Source of the DNA: CAIYYO01 sp049299895
Lineage (GTDB): Archaea > Altiarchaeota > Altiarchaeia > IMC4 > QMZM01
DNA length: 64,000 nucleotides
NCBI GenBank assembly: GCA_049299895.1
Contig: JBAQYF010000006.1
Location: forward strand, 7,061-71,060
Direction: 5' to 3'
Shown: one piece after another, positions 16,830 through 24,894 of the stretch
Layout: the number at the start of each line of letters is the position of its first letter
How positions within the stretch are numbered: position 1 is the stretch's first letter
Position numbers and translations under genes: made by a program
The notes under the pieces: model-generated
What the model saw: only the letters and a program-made list of their open reading frames with translations
The model's database searches: none
What the model was told of the DNA's origin: nothing

Positions 16830-18476
16830 TCAGCCTTTTTTCTTGAATAGTTTCGAGTCCAAAAAGCCGATCACTGCGCCTACCAGCTTGAAGAGGAACC
16901 ATAGGACGATGACTGCAATTACTATCCCTATTATCCCGCCTACCGCCGCTATCAGGATGGAGACCGGGCTTCCGGTGGGTTGTTTCTGCGCGTATTCCTG
17001 CATGGACAAAACTGAGAGCTCCAGGTTCACCGGGTCTATGTGGTCCAGGTTGCTATTCTGTTCCTTGTAGGATACTTCGAAACGGATGGGCATCTTTCCG
17101 GAGGATACGTTGTTTACCAACTGTATCTCGAATTCCTGGCTGTCTGTCGCGTCGGAGTCGAGGTTGCCTATGTATACTTCGTTCGACGAGGTCACGTCAT
17201 AGTTCTCTGTCGGGAGCAGCTTGAGGTTCAGGAATTTTACCTGGGCGAATCCTTTGTTGACTACGGTAACGGTTATCATCCCTTTCGTTCCTTCGGTGAA
17301 GAGGTCTGTTTTCTCCAGGAACACCTTTATTTCGGGTTTTCCATCCACCTGCATGCCTATAGACTTCTGCGTGGAGTGCTTTACTCCGGCCTGGTCGAAG
17401 TAGTCTATGCTGACGGGTATGTTGTAGGATTTTATGTCCGCAGCCGAGTCGACCGACGCCTGGAATATCAGGGACTTTGATTCCTTGCTTTTGAACTGGC
17501 CGATGTATATCTCCGACGACCCTATGGCCGTGAACGGAGAGTCGAAGTTCAGAGTCACGCTGGCATCTTCAGCAGACGCGCTCCCCACGTTCTCAAGGCT
17601 TACGGTTATGTTTGTCGTGGAGCCGGGGCTTGCGCCCAAATATGATACGCCGATGACCTTGAAGTCCACGTCAAATCGCTGGACTTCGATGCCGATTGGC
17701 AGGGTCTCTTTCAGGGAATTCCCCGATACGTCGTAGTACTCCAAAAGCAGGCCAAACGAGCATACGCCCACGTCGCTCGGCTGTATCACGTATTCTATCC
17801 CGAAGCTGCCGCCCTTACCCAGGTCGCCTACGTAGACCTTCGAGGAACCGATCAATGATGCGCACGCAGTAGTGCCTGCAGGAGCAAGCGTTGCCGTGAC
17901 GCTTCTTGCTGCGTCCTGGTTCGTCCCGCGTATCACGAGTTTCGAGGACATGTCTTTATAGAAGCTCCCTTTTTCCACGGATACCTGGAAATTTGCGTCT
18001 CCGTATACGCGGATGGGGAGGTCCCATACCGTGAGCTGGTCGTTCTTCCTCTCGCCTTCCTCGTTGTAGCCGTCATAACTTATCCGCACCGAGGTTGTGT
18101 GCAGGCCTACGTATGCGTTCTTGGATACTGATATCGTGGCGGAGACCGTTTTTGATTCAAGAGGCTCTATGCGGCCCACGTCAAATTTCTTGTTGACTGA
18201 TATGTCGCCAGTCCCTGGGATGTTCACGACTACGTCCTCAGCGGCCTGCGTGCCTACGTTCTTTATGACGACGGTCAATAGGCCGGAGTCTCCTGCTTTC
18301 AGGTTCGTGTCGACTCGCGTCAGGTCGTAGTCCAGCACCATGTTGGTCGGGGCGACCCTTGCAATAGTGGTCGCCGTCCCGTATGCAGCCGTTGCAGCGG
18401 CGGCGTGAGCAGACCCCCCAAGTATCGCAAATATCGTCAGCAGCATCATTCCGTTTAAAAATCTTTTCGCATCCAT
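16830..18476 (-). CDS. COG1361-type surface protein with repeated CARDB-like domains
   Basis: 548 residues from the ATG at 18476. A signal peptide (FLNGMMLLTIFAILGGSAHA), then four or five CARDB/NEW1-like beta-sandwich repeats, each built on a pattern such as VVIKNVGTQAAEDVVV and ending in YVGDL / YIGQF / YIGNL, then a C-terminal transmembrane helix and basic tail. The start one base after the ATPase stop, with GAGAGG eight bases upstream, supports 18476 over the longer frame. Fused operons of ATPase, COG1361 protein and MacB permeases are known in archaea; the protein probably acts as the extracellular adaptor of the exporter, in place of MacA. Confidence 0.78.
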   Translation of the reverse strand: MDAKRFLNGMMLLTIFAILGGSAHAAAATAAYGTATTIARVAPTNMVLDYDLTRVDTNLKAGDSGLLTVVIKNVGTQAAEDVVVNIPGTGDISVNKKFDVGRIEPLESKTVSATISVSKNAYVGLHTTSVRISYDGYNEEGERKNDQLTVWDLPIRVYGDANFQVSVEKGSFYKDMSSKLVIRGTNQDAARSVTATLAPAGTTACASLIGSSKVYVGDLGKGGSFGIEYVIQPSDVGVCSFGLLLEYYDVSGNSLKETLPIGIEVQRFDVDFKVIGVSYLGASPGSTTNITVSLENVGSASAEDASVTLNFDSPFTAIGSSEIYIGQFKSKESKSLIFQASVDSAADIKSYNIPVSIDYFDQAGVKHSTQKSIGMQVDGKPEIKVFLEKTDLFTEGTKGMITVTVVNKGFAQVKFLNLKLLPTENYDVTSSNEVYIGNLDSDATDSQEFEIQLVNNVSSGKMPIRFEVSYKEQNSNLDHIDPVNLELSVLSMQEYAQKQPTGSPVSILIAAVGGIIGIVIAVIVLWFLFKLVGAVIGFLDSKLFKKKG

Positions 18477-18477
18477 T

Positions 18478-19302
18478 TTAGTTGCCTCTCTTTGTTTTAT
18501 TGTTATCGTGTCTTTTATCATTTGTTTTATCGTGCGCAGGAGTTGATCCGTCTTGCTCATGCCTCCGTTCAGGCCGGCAGACGCTCTCGTGATCCGGGTT
18601 CTCCCCGGTGGATTCTATGACCCCGTCTTTTATCCTCACAGAGCGTTCCGCGTATTTTGCGATATCCGTGTCGTGTGTTACCATGATAATTGTTTTCCCT
18701 TCGTCGCAGTGCAACGTGGAGAGCATCTCCATGACCTCTTTCCCGGTTTTCTGGTCAAGGTTTCCTGTCGGCTCGTCCGCGAGTATGACCGCAGGATCGT
18801 TTGCAAGGGATCGTGCTATCGCCACCCTCTGCTGCTGTCCCCCGGATAGTTCGGTCGGCCGGTGGTTGAGTCTTTTTCCAAGGTCTACCAGTTCCAGGAG
18901 TTCTTTTGCCTTCTTTTCTCTTATATCTTTCGGGGTGTTCTGGAAGGTCATCGGGAGCATCACATTCTCCAGGGCGGAGAGACCGGGCATGAGGTTGAAT
19001 GTCTGGAATATGAAGCCTATCTTTCTCCCCCGTATCTGGGCGAGGTCGCTCTCATGGAGTTTTGAGATATCCTGCCCGTCCAAAAGGACGCTTCCCCTGG
19101 TCGGGACGTCCAGGCATCCTACCATGTTCATAGCGGTCGATTTCCCCGAACCGGACGGACCCATTATAGAAACGAACTCGCCGCGGTATATCTTCAGGGA
19201 AAGGCCTCTTAGCGCCGCTACTTCGACGTCTCCCATCGTGTAGATCTTCCACACGTCCTTGAGTTCTATGACTGGTTCTTTGTTCTTTGAATGCTCCGAC
19301 AT
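18478..19302 (-). CDS. MacB/LolD-type ABC transporter ATPase
   Basis: 274 residues: Walker A GPSGSGKST, Q-loop FIFQTFNLMP, signature LSGGQQQRVAIARSL, Walker B VILADEPTGNLD, and an H-loop His in MVTHDTDIA. The C-terminal ~45 residues are hydrophilic, rich in His, Asn and Lys, and unlike the family, whose members usually end near residue 230. First gene of a four-gene operon (ATPase, COG1361 protein, two permeases), directly downstream of a GbsR-type regulator that probably controls it. Confidence 0.9.
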   Translation of the reverse strand: MSEHSKNKEPVIELKDVWKIYTMGDVEVAALRGLSLKIYRGEFVSIMGPSGSGKSTAMNMVGCLDVPTRGSVLLDGQDISKLHESDLAQIRGRKIGFIFQTFNLMPGLSALENVMLPMTFQNTPKDIREKKAKELLELVDLGKRLNHRPTELSGGQQQRVAIARSLANDPAVILADEPTGNLDQKTGKEVMEMLSTLHCDEGKTIIMVTHDTDIAKYAERSVRIKDGVIESTGENPDHESVCRPERRHEQDGSTPAHDKTNDKRHDNNKTKRGN

Positions 19303-19334
19303 TTTAGTAGTTTATATTGGTTTTGCCGAATAAA

Positions 19335-19850
19335 TCAGGGATTATAAGTCCTCAGACCGCTTCCTGCTTTTCCCGCGGATATATTGTCCATGTCTTCTAT
19401 CATGTGCTTGAGTATCTTTTCGAATTCCACCATCTGAGAGTAGTGGTCCCTGACTATCTCGTATTTCCTGCGGGCCCGCTCGTCCCCGGATCTGTTCTTG
19501 TATTTTTTTAGTATGGGGGGCAATAGTTCCATCGCGGTCTTTACGCCGTTCTCATAGGCCATTGCCAGTTTCTGCTTGTTGAGTTTGAGTATGTCCTTGT
19601 CCATGTAGAAATATGCTTTCCGGGTCTTGGGTTTTTTTACCCTTCTTACAAAACCGTGCGTTTCCAGCATCTTCATCATGTTGGAAATAGATGCGAGACT
19701 ATAGCCTGTCCTCTTGGCCAGATCGTCCATGGCGACCGCATCAGGCTCGATAAACAGTATGGCGATGACCGTACCGGGCATGTCCCCGTGGCCGAAAGAC
19801 CTGCCCGAGGCATTGAAATAGTCTATGAAGTCCTTGTCTATACTATCCAT
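19335..19850 (-). CDS. GbsR/MarR-like transcriptional regulator
   Basis: 171 residues with a winged helix-turn-helix at ~30-90 (AMDDLAKRTGYSLASISNMM for the recognition helices, then FVRRVKKPKTRKAYF for the wing), followed by a helical dimerisation region. It resembles the COG1510 (GbsR) branch of MarR-like repressors. Located 32 bases upstream of the MacB-like operon in the same direction, so it most likely regulates that exporter and itself. An AT-rich region with TTTTATAAAA at ~19870-19880 provides the promoter. Confidence 0.8.
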   Translation of the reverse strand: MDSIDKDFIDYFNASGRSFGHGDMPGTVIAILFIEPDAVAMDDLAKRTGYSLASISNMMKMLETHGFVRRVKKPKTRKAYFYMDKDILKLNKQKLAMAYENGVKTAMELLPPILKKYKNRSGDERARRKYEIVRDHYSQMVEFEKILKHMIEDMDNISAGKAGSGLRTYNP

Positions 19851-19935
19851 TATTTTACGTCTTTTAATATTTTATAAAAGTTATGAATTATATTATTTGC
19901 AGATTATATATATAAAAAGCAGAAGAGGGAAAACG

Positions 19936-20910
19936 TCATTGTATCCCATAGGATATCTCAAGCATGCGGATGTTGAGTACGACTATCACGAACAGCACGT
20001 AGAGCATTATGAGGGCTACTCCTTCCTGCCAGAGTATGTGTTTTTCCACTTCCACGAAGGTCGTGAACAGGAATGCGACGACCACCATGAAAAATGCGCT
20101 GACGAGAAACAGGAACATGTTCGGCTGAATGGGGGTATTGCTCACTAGAGCAACCGTCCCAAGGACCAGCGTATTATTCGCTACAACGCTTCCTATGATG
20201 TCCCCGAACGCCATGTACTTGTGCTTCATCAGTATCGCGCCGGAACCGAATATCAGCTCGGGCAACGTAGTTCCTATCGAGATCAGGAACAGGCCTACGA
20301 GTATCGAAGGGGACAACAGATCGGATGCGAGAGCCGTCGAATATTTTACCAGGAACTGTGCGCTTGCAAGCAGGAGAAAAACGGACGCGATCGCAATAAA
20401 AGAGTTCTGCAGGAAGTCTGCGTGGGATATCTTTTCCCCTGTTTCCTCTTTAAAGCGGCTCCTCTGGACGAATATCCTCGTTATATAGAGAAAAAACGCA
20501 GATATCAGGAGGAAACCGTCGAAGCGGTCCAGGCTGCTTCCCATCAGCATAAGCACGAGGGGCATTATCGTTATGACGAACATGTACAGGGTATCGGTCT
20601 GCACGGCTTTTGTTTCCATCCGGATGCCTTTTCGCAGGAGAGCCATCACGCCCACGACCAGGGTAAGGTCTATTATGTTGCTTCCAAGGACATTGCCAAG
20701 CGAAAGCTCGGGATTCCCCTCCACGGCAGACGTAACGCCTATGAAGAGCTCCGGGATAGAGGTAGCGATGGCAACTATCATAAAACCCACTATGAAATCC
20801 GTCATCCCGAAGTAAAATGCGACCTTCGTTAAGGACTTCACCAAAAGCTCCGCCGTAACTATCAAAACAAGGCAGGAAGCCATGAAGAAAAACAACGCAG
20901 TCATTAACAT
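19936..20910 (-). CDS. Ca2+/Na+ exchanger (CaCA family) membrane protein
   Basis: About 324 residues with 10-11 transmembrane segments and both alpha repeats of the cation/Ca2+ exchanger superfamily: TSIPEL with GNVLGSNIIDL in the first half and TTLPEL with GDIIGSVVANN in the second. It would move Ca2+ (or another cation) across the membrane against Na+ or H+. I prefer the ATG at 20910 because a TATA-like TTTTTATATT at 20950-20941 predicts transcription starting ~8 bases upstream; the frame is open to 20967. Divergently placed from the UbiB-like gene. Confidence 0.85.
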   Translation of the reverse strand: MLMTALFFFMASCLVLIVTAELLVKSLTKVAFYFGMTDFIVGFMIVAIATSIPELFIGVTSAVEGNPELSLGNVLGSNIIDLTLVVGVMALLRKGIRMETKAVQTDTLYMFVITIMPLVLMLMGSSLDRFDGFLLISAFFLYITRIFVQRSRFKEETGEKISHADFLQNSFIAIASVFLLLASAQFLVKYSTALASDLLSPSILVGLFLISIGTTLPELIFGSGAILMKHKYMAFGDIIGSVVANNTLVLGTVALVSNTPIQPNMFLFLVSAFFMVVVAFLFTTFVEVEKHILWQEGVALIMLYVLFVIVVLNIRMLEISYGIQ

Positions 20911-20940
20911 TTTCTTAACAGATATACTTTTACCCGGACC

Positions 20941-20950
20941 AATATAAAAA
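20941..20950 (-). promoter_or_regulatory. TATA-like box of the exchanger gene
   Basis: TTTTTATATT on the minus strand, ~35 bases from the chosen ATG, giving a nearly leaderless transcript with archaeal TATA spacing. Confidence 0.45.
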
Positions 20951-21020
20951 CTGCACTTAATGCGCACTTATTAACCTCTTTGACAATAAACAATATGGAA
21001 CAACATACAGAGGTCCGCGC

Positions 21021-22676
21021 GTGCTAAAAAAAATACCCAGGAAGATTAGGAATCTGCAGAGAAGCAGGGAGATAGGGAACGTCCTCATAAAGCAGGGATT
21101 CGGAGCAATCATCCAGAGGATAGAACTGCGGCTACCCCTGACGAAAAAACCGGGAAAGGGCGTCGAGAACATACCTGCTCCCGTGAGGGCGAGGCTCGTC
21201 CTAGAGGAATTGGGTCCGACGTTCATCAAATTCGGGCAGATACTCTCGATGCGCCCGGAACTAATACCCGCCGAATACATAGAAGAGCTGAAAAAATTGC
21301 AGGACAACGTACCCTCATTTTCCTACGAGGAAGCCGCAGAGATGATAAAAAAAGAGCTCGGCTCCCCGGTCAACGAGATATTCGAATCATTCGACAAAGA
21401 ACCCATCGCGGCGGCGTCCATTTCCCAGGTGCACAAGGCGATCCTCAACGGCGAAGACGTCGTAGTAAAGGTCCAGAGGCCCAGGATAGAATCGGACATA
21501 GAGGCGGACCTCGACATACTCTTTGAACTTGCAAGGCTTATCTCAAAGCACATACCCGAAAGCAACCTCTACGACCCGGTAGGAATAGTGAGCGAATTCT
21601 CCAAGAGCATCAGAAAGGAATTAGACTTCATGGTGGAGGCAAGGAACGCGGACAAATTCAAGAGGAACTTTACGGGATACGCGGGCGTCTACGTTCCCCC
21701 CATCTACTGGGAGGCGAGCGGGAAAAGAGTCCTTACCATGGAGATGATACGCGGAGAGAAAGTAGAGACCAGCATAAAGGACCTGGACGCAGAGGAACGC
21801 AAAACCCTCGCGGACATTATCGCAAAATCGTACATGAAGCAGATATTCGAGGACGGCTTCTTCCACGGGGACCCCCACCCGGGAAACATCGTCATAGTGG
21901 ACCGGGAGGTCATCGCCTACATGGACTTCGGCATAATGGGGAGGGTCGACGAATACATGAAAGACCGGCTCTCAAGCCTGTTCATCGCGATAATACAGAA
22001 GAACCGGGAGCGCATAGTAGACGAACTCCTGGACATCGGGATCACCGGAGACGAAACGTCCATACCGGAATTCAGAAACGACATAGGGGAGATAATAGAC
22101 GAATACTACGGCACGGAACTAAAGCAGGTGGACATCCCCACGATGATGAACGACGTGCTTAAAACCGCAATAAAACACAGGATAAAGATCCCCGCGAACT
22201 TCACGCTCCTCATAAAGACGCTCGCCAACATGGAAGGCCTCTGCCAGAGCCTCTCCGCTGAATTCAACTTCACGGAGACTGCTAAGCCCTTCGTGGAATC
22301 GATGGTCGCAGAAAGGGTCTCACCGAAAAGGGTGTTCTCCAAGTTCGTTGAGAACCTCTCGGAGATAAACGAATCGGTAACGGTCCTCCCCAGGAAAGTG
22401 AACCAGGTATTAAACAAACTACAGCAGGGGAAACTGGTAATAGACCTCGAGCACAAGGGCTTGAGCAAGATGATAGGAGAACTTGACACCATGACAAACA
22501 GGATAGCGACAAGCCTCATCGTATCCGCGCTGATAATCGGCTCATCCGTGATAATGCTCGCTGGAAAAGGGCCTCTCCTCTTCGATTTCCCGGTGGTCGG
22601 GATAGTCGGCTACATGACCGCGGGATTCATCGGGTTCTTCCTGGTGTTATCGGTCCTCAGGAGCGGAAAATACTAG
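21021..22676 (+). CDS. ABC1/UbiB-family atypical protein kinase
   Basis: 551 residues starting at GTG 21021, with GAGG about 8 bases upstream. Family landmarks: KFGQ in the KxGQ motif (IKFGQILSMRPELIP), AAASISQVHKA (the Ala-rich loop that replaces the usual nucleotide loop), VVVKVQRP with the ATP-site Lys, HGDPHPGN as the catalytic loop, and MDFGIMG as the DFG motif. Two hydrophobic helices at the C-terminus anchor it in the membrane. UbiB/COQ8 proteins assist isoprenoid-quinone synthesis; the archaeal role is probably isoprenoid-lipid related, but that is inferred. Likely cotranscribed with the small protein 53 bases downstream. Confidence 0.9.
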   Translation: MLKKIPRKIRNLQRSREIGNVLIKQGFGAIIQRIELRLPLTKKPGKGVENIPAPVRARLVLEELGPTFIKFGQILSMRPELIPAEYIEELKKLQDNVPSFSYEEAAEMIKKELGSPVNEIFESFDKEPIAAASISQVHKAILNGEDVVVKVQRPRIESDIEADLDILFELARLISKHIPESNLYDPVGIVSEFSKSIRKELDFMVEARNADKFKRNFTGYAGVYVPPIYWEASGKRVLTMEMIRGEKVETSIKDLDAEERKTLADIIAKSYMKQIFEDGFFHGDPHPGNIVIVDREVIAYMDFGIMGRVDEYMKDRLSSLFIAIIQKNRERIVDELLDIGITGDETSIPEFRNDIGEIIDEYYGTELKQVDIPTMMNDVLKTAIKHRIKIPANFTLLIKTLANMEGLCQSLSAEFNFTETAKPFVESMVAERVSPKRVFSKFVENLSEINESVTVLPRKVNQVLNKLQQGKLVIDLEHKGLSKMIGELDTMTNRIATSLIVSALIIGSSVIMLAGKGPLLFDFPVVGIVGYMTAGFIGFFLVLSVLRSGKY

Positions 22677-22729
22677 CCAGAAAAGGATTTATTATACAAT
22701 AGTAAATAGATTACCAACAGATTACTTCA

Positions 22730-23038
22730 ATGCGACAAAAAATGGACGAATACACGCGCAAACTCGCGCTACTGGGGATCGGAATAGCGGCCCTCACGCG
22801 CGAAAAGGCAGAGGAGATAGTAAATGAATTCATTGAAACAGGAGACATCTCAGAAGACGAGGGAAAGAAGATGGTAAAAGACCTGATGAACAGCAGCACA
22901 AAGCATAAAGGCGCCCTCGAGAAAAAGATCGAAGACGAAGTAAAGAAAGCCGCTGCGAAACTGAACCTGGCGTCAAAAGAAGACATAAAACGCCTGGAGA
23001 AGAAGATCGCCGCGCTCGAAAAAGGGAGGAAAAAGTAG
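22730..23038 (+). CDS. phasin-like coiled-coil protein (PhaF/PhaI type)
   Basis: 102 residues: a short hydrophobic stretch (LALLGIGIAALTREKAEEIV), then a helical, Lys/Glu-rich coiled coil ending KRLEKKIAALEKGRKK. The pattern matches the poly(hydroxyalkanoate) granule-associated protein family, members of which also sit beside UbiB-like kinase genes in bacteria. With no PHA synthase visible, a role in binding lipids or the neighbouring kinase is more likely than granule coating. Translation may instead start at the ATG at 22742. Confidence 0.65.
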   Translation: MRQKMDEYTRKLALLGIGIAALTREKAEEIVNEFIETGDISEDEGKKMVKDLMNSSTKHKGALEKKIEDEVKKAAAKLNLASKEDIKRLEKKIAALEKGRKK

Positions 23039-23154
23039 GCCGGATACCCTTTCTTTTTATATTCTACAGAGTATTTTTTTCCGATCGCTTGTTTCTTTCG
23101 GATCCCTAAAACATCCGGCAACGCATTTGCAGGATGATCTGAACGGGGAGATGC

Positions 23155-23400
23155 ATGATGAACATCAAAAAAAAGATTTGCCTTGTTCACGGCAGGCATG
23201 GCACTTGCAATGATATTATCGTTCCACCTGCTGCTGAACATATTCATACTGTCGAACTTGCAGGAACAGGAAACAAAATACGTTAAATACTCGGTCGAAC
23301 GGCTGGATTCCGCATTCTCGACACGCCTGGACTATCTTTCCAGCGTCGTCAGCGACTGGGCGGTATGGGACCCATCATACGAGTTTATCCGCGGCAACGA
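23155..23400 (+). pseudogene. truncated CHASE4-type sensor, frame-broken in poly-A
   Basis: After a good GGGGAG ribosome site comes MMNIKK..., a transmembrane segment (FTAGMALAMILSFHLLLNIFIL) and a CHASE4-like start with the hallmark WAVWDPSYEFIRGND. The frame changes at an 8-A run (23167-23174): with seven A the signal anchor reads smoothly into the sensor. The homologous part stops near 23400, where the end of the convergent minus-strand surface protein begins. A normal protein would continue for several hundred residues into kinase or GGDEF domains, none of which follows. It is a remnant cut by recombination, or a chimeric join. A TATA-like TTTTTATATT sits near 23055. Confidence 0.6.
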
Positions 23401-24868
23401 CATAATGCCCCCCGTTCAAATGAACCGTATTAATGCCGAGAACGTTCGAGCCCCCATGCATATACGACCCTGGAAAACTGAAATTATAAGGACCTGCTGG
23501 GATCATGTTCTCCAAACTGCCTATTTGCTGGCCGTTCATGCCAAAAAAGACGCTATGAGGTTGTACACCACTGTAAGGAGTGAAAGAAGTGAATAATTCA
23601 CCATCATACACATCAAGCGTATCGTAAAACCAGGGAAGACCAAAACGAACACCAATATTCGGCTTATTAGTACAATACCAATCACTTATATCAACGCACA
23701 ACTCACCATCATCGATAAGAACAGGAAAAACACCACTTCCTTCAGGAACAGAACCCGCATACTCTGCTGAAATAACGGTCTCAGGATCCTTAGCATATAT
23801 CAATCCAGAGATGTTCGTGAAATTCGCATATAATGTAGGAATAACCTCAAAACGAGTAGATACACCACTATCCAGCTTACCGTGATTGATGACCGGATTG
23901 AATGTGACGTTCGATTTGATGGAATCATCCGCGTAGACCATCAAATCGGTCAAGGTGTCGCCGTAGTTGCGGATCTCATACGTCTTAGCCAGCGTATGAT
24001 TATCTACTGCAACCTCCGTGACAGTGAAATTGATATTGGGAATACGCACCGAGACGTGCACGACAGCATTGTCGGAAATGTTATCCGCATCCAAATTCTT
24101 CAAAGAAACGGGAATGTCATACTCGCCCAAAACAGCATCCTGCGCATGAACCATGAAATCAACGCCAACAGTCTCTCCGGGCGGGACGGTAACGTTCTGA
24201 TCAACAGAGCCGTTACCCGTGAATCCGACGATAAGGTCGGAATACGAGTTATTGACCTCTAATAGTAGTTCATGCACCTTTGTATCCGTATTTCGGACAT
24301 TTATCGTCGTATGCTGGTTGTAATCCCGTTCAACCGTGTACGAATACGTCTTCTGCGTGAATACGACCCCGTTGTCGACGTAAAGTGATCGATTCTCGCT
24401 TACTGCGCAGCCGCAGGCGGAGCAGCTTTTGACATACCATCCATAGCCGGTATTCCGTGTAAGGTTTGTCTGGATTGCATGTAGTAAACCGTCCAGGGAT
24501 TCGAATACTTCGTAATCCGTCGCGTTGTCCGATCTAAGATACAGCTTCCCGGTAGCGTTTGAGCTTGTCCTGTAGCTGATCAGTGCTTCGGTGGAACTAA
24601 TGATCGACGAATCTTTCGGTGACAGGTCGCGTATATCCGGCGCAGGGCCGATTTCCAGGCTTGCCTGCGCACTGCCTTCCAGACTTGAGACGTTTAACGC
24701 GTACGTTCCCGCAGCGCCGCAGTCTTGTGGTACGTTTACGTTGAGCTGGATGTTTTCCGATTCGTGCGGGTTTAGTATCCCTGCGCTCTTTTCGATGTCG
24801 TACCATCCTACTGCAAGGCCCGTAACGCTTAGATTGTATGCCCTTGCAGCGCCGTTGGGATTGTTCAA
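23375..24868 (-). CDS. C-terminal part of frame-broken LamG surface protein
   Basis: About 500 residues of beta-sandwich modules: an N-terminal CARDB/NPCBM-associated type repeat (SLNNPNGAARAYNLSVTGL, partly before the nominal TTG start), a fibronectin-like module with an SCSACGCA segment, two more NEW3/CARDB-like modules, and a final module with WYCTNKPNIG and FYDTLDVYDG. Its only start is a TTG, and the frame is open further upstream without an ATG. It continues the protein of 24895-27192 if one base is added to the CCCC run at 24913-24916 (minus-strand GGGG), giving one ~1,270-residue gene. Its last ~10 residues overlap the convergent CHASE4 remnant. Confidence 0.6.
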   Translation of the reverse strand: MNNPNGAARAYNLSVTGLAVGWYDIEKSAGILNPHESENIQLNVNVPQDCGAAGTYALNVSSLEGSAQASLEIGPAPDIRDLSPKDSSIISSTEALISYRTSSNATGKLYLRSDNATDYEVFESLDGLLHAIQTNLTRNTGYGWYVKSCSACGCAVSENRSLYVDNGVVFTQKTYSYTVERDYNQHTTINVRNTDTKVHELLLEVNNSYSDLIVGFTGNGSVDQNVTVPPGETVGVDFMVHAQDAVLGEYDIPVSLKNLDADNISDNAVVHVSVRIPNINFTVTEVAVDNHTLAKTYEIRNYGDTLTDLMVYADDSIKSNVTFNPVINHGKLDSGVSTRFEVIPTLYANFTNISGLIYAKDPETVISAEYAGSVPEGSGVFPVLIDDGELCVDISDWYCTNKPNIGVRFGLPWFYDTLDVYDGELFTSFTPYSGVQPHSVFFGMNGQQIGSLENMIPAGPYNFSFPGSYMHGGSNVLGINTVHLNGGHYVVAADKLV

Positions 24869-24894
24869 GCTTATCGTATACTCGCTACTGCCGC

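Noticed and set aside
22730..23038. True PHA-granule phasin
   Set aside because: No PHA synthase or depolymerase is present. The similarity is to the protein family only, so the granule function is not claimed.
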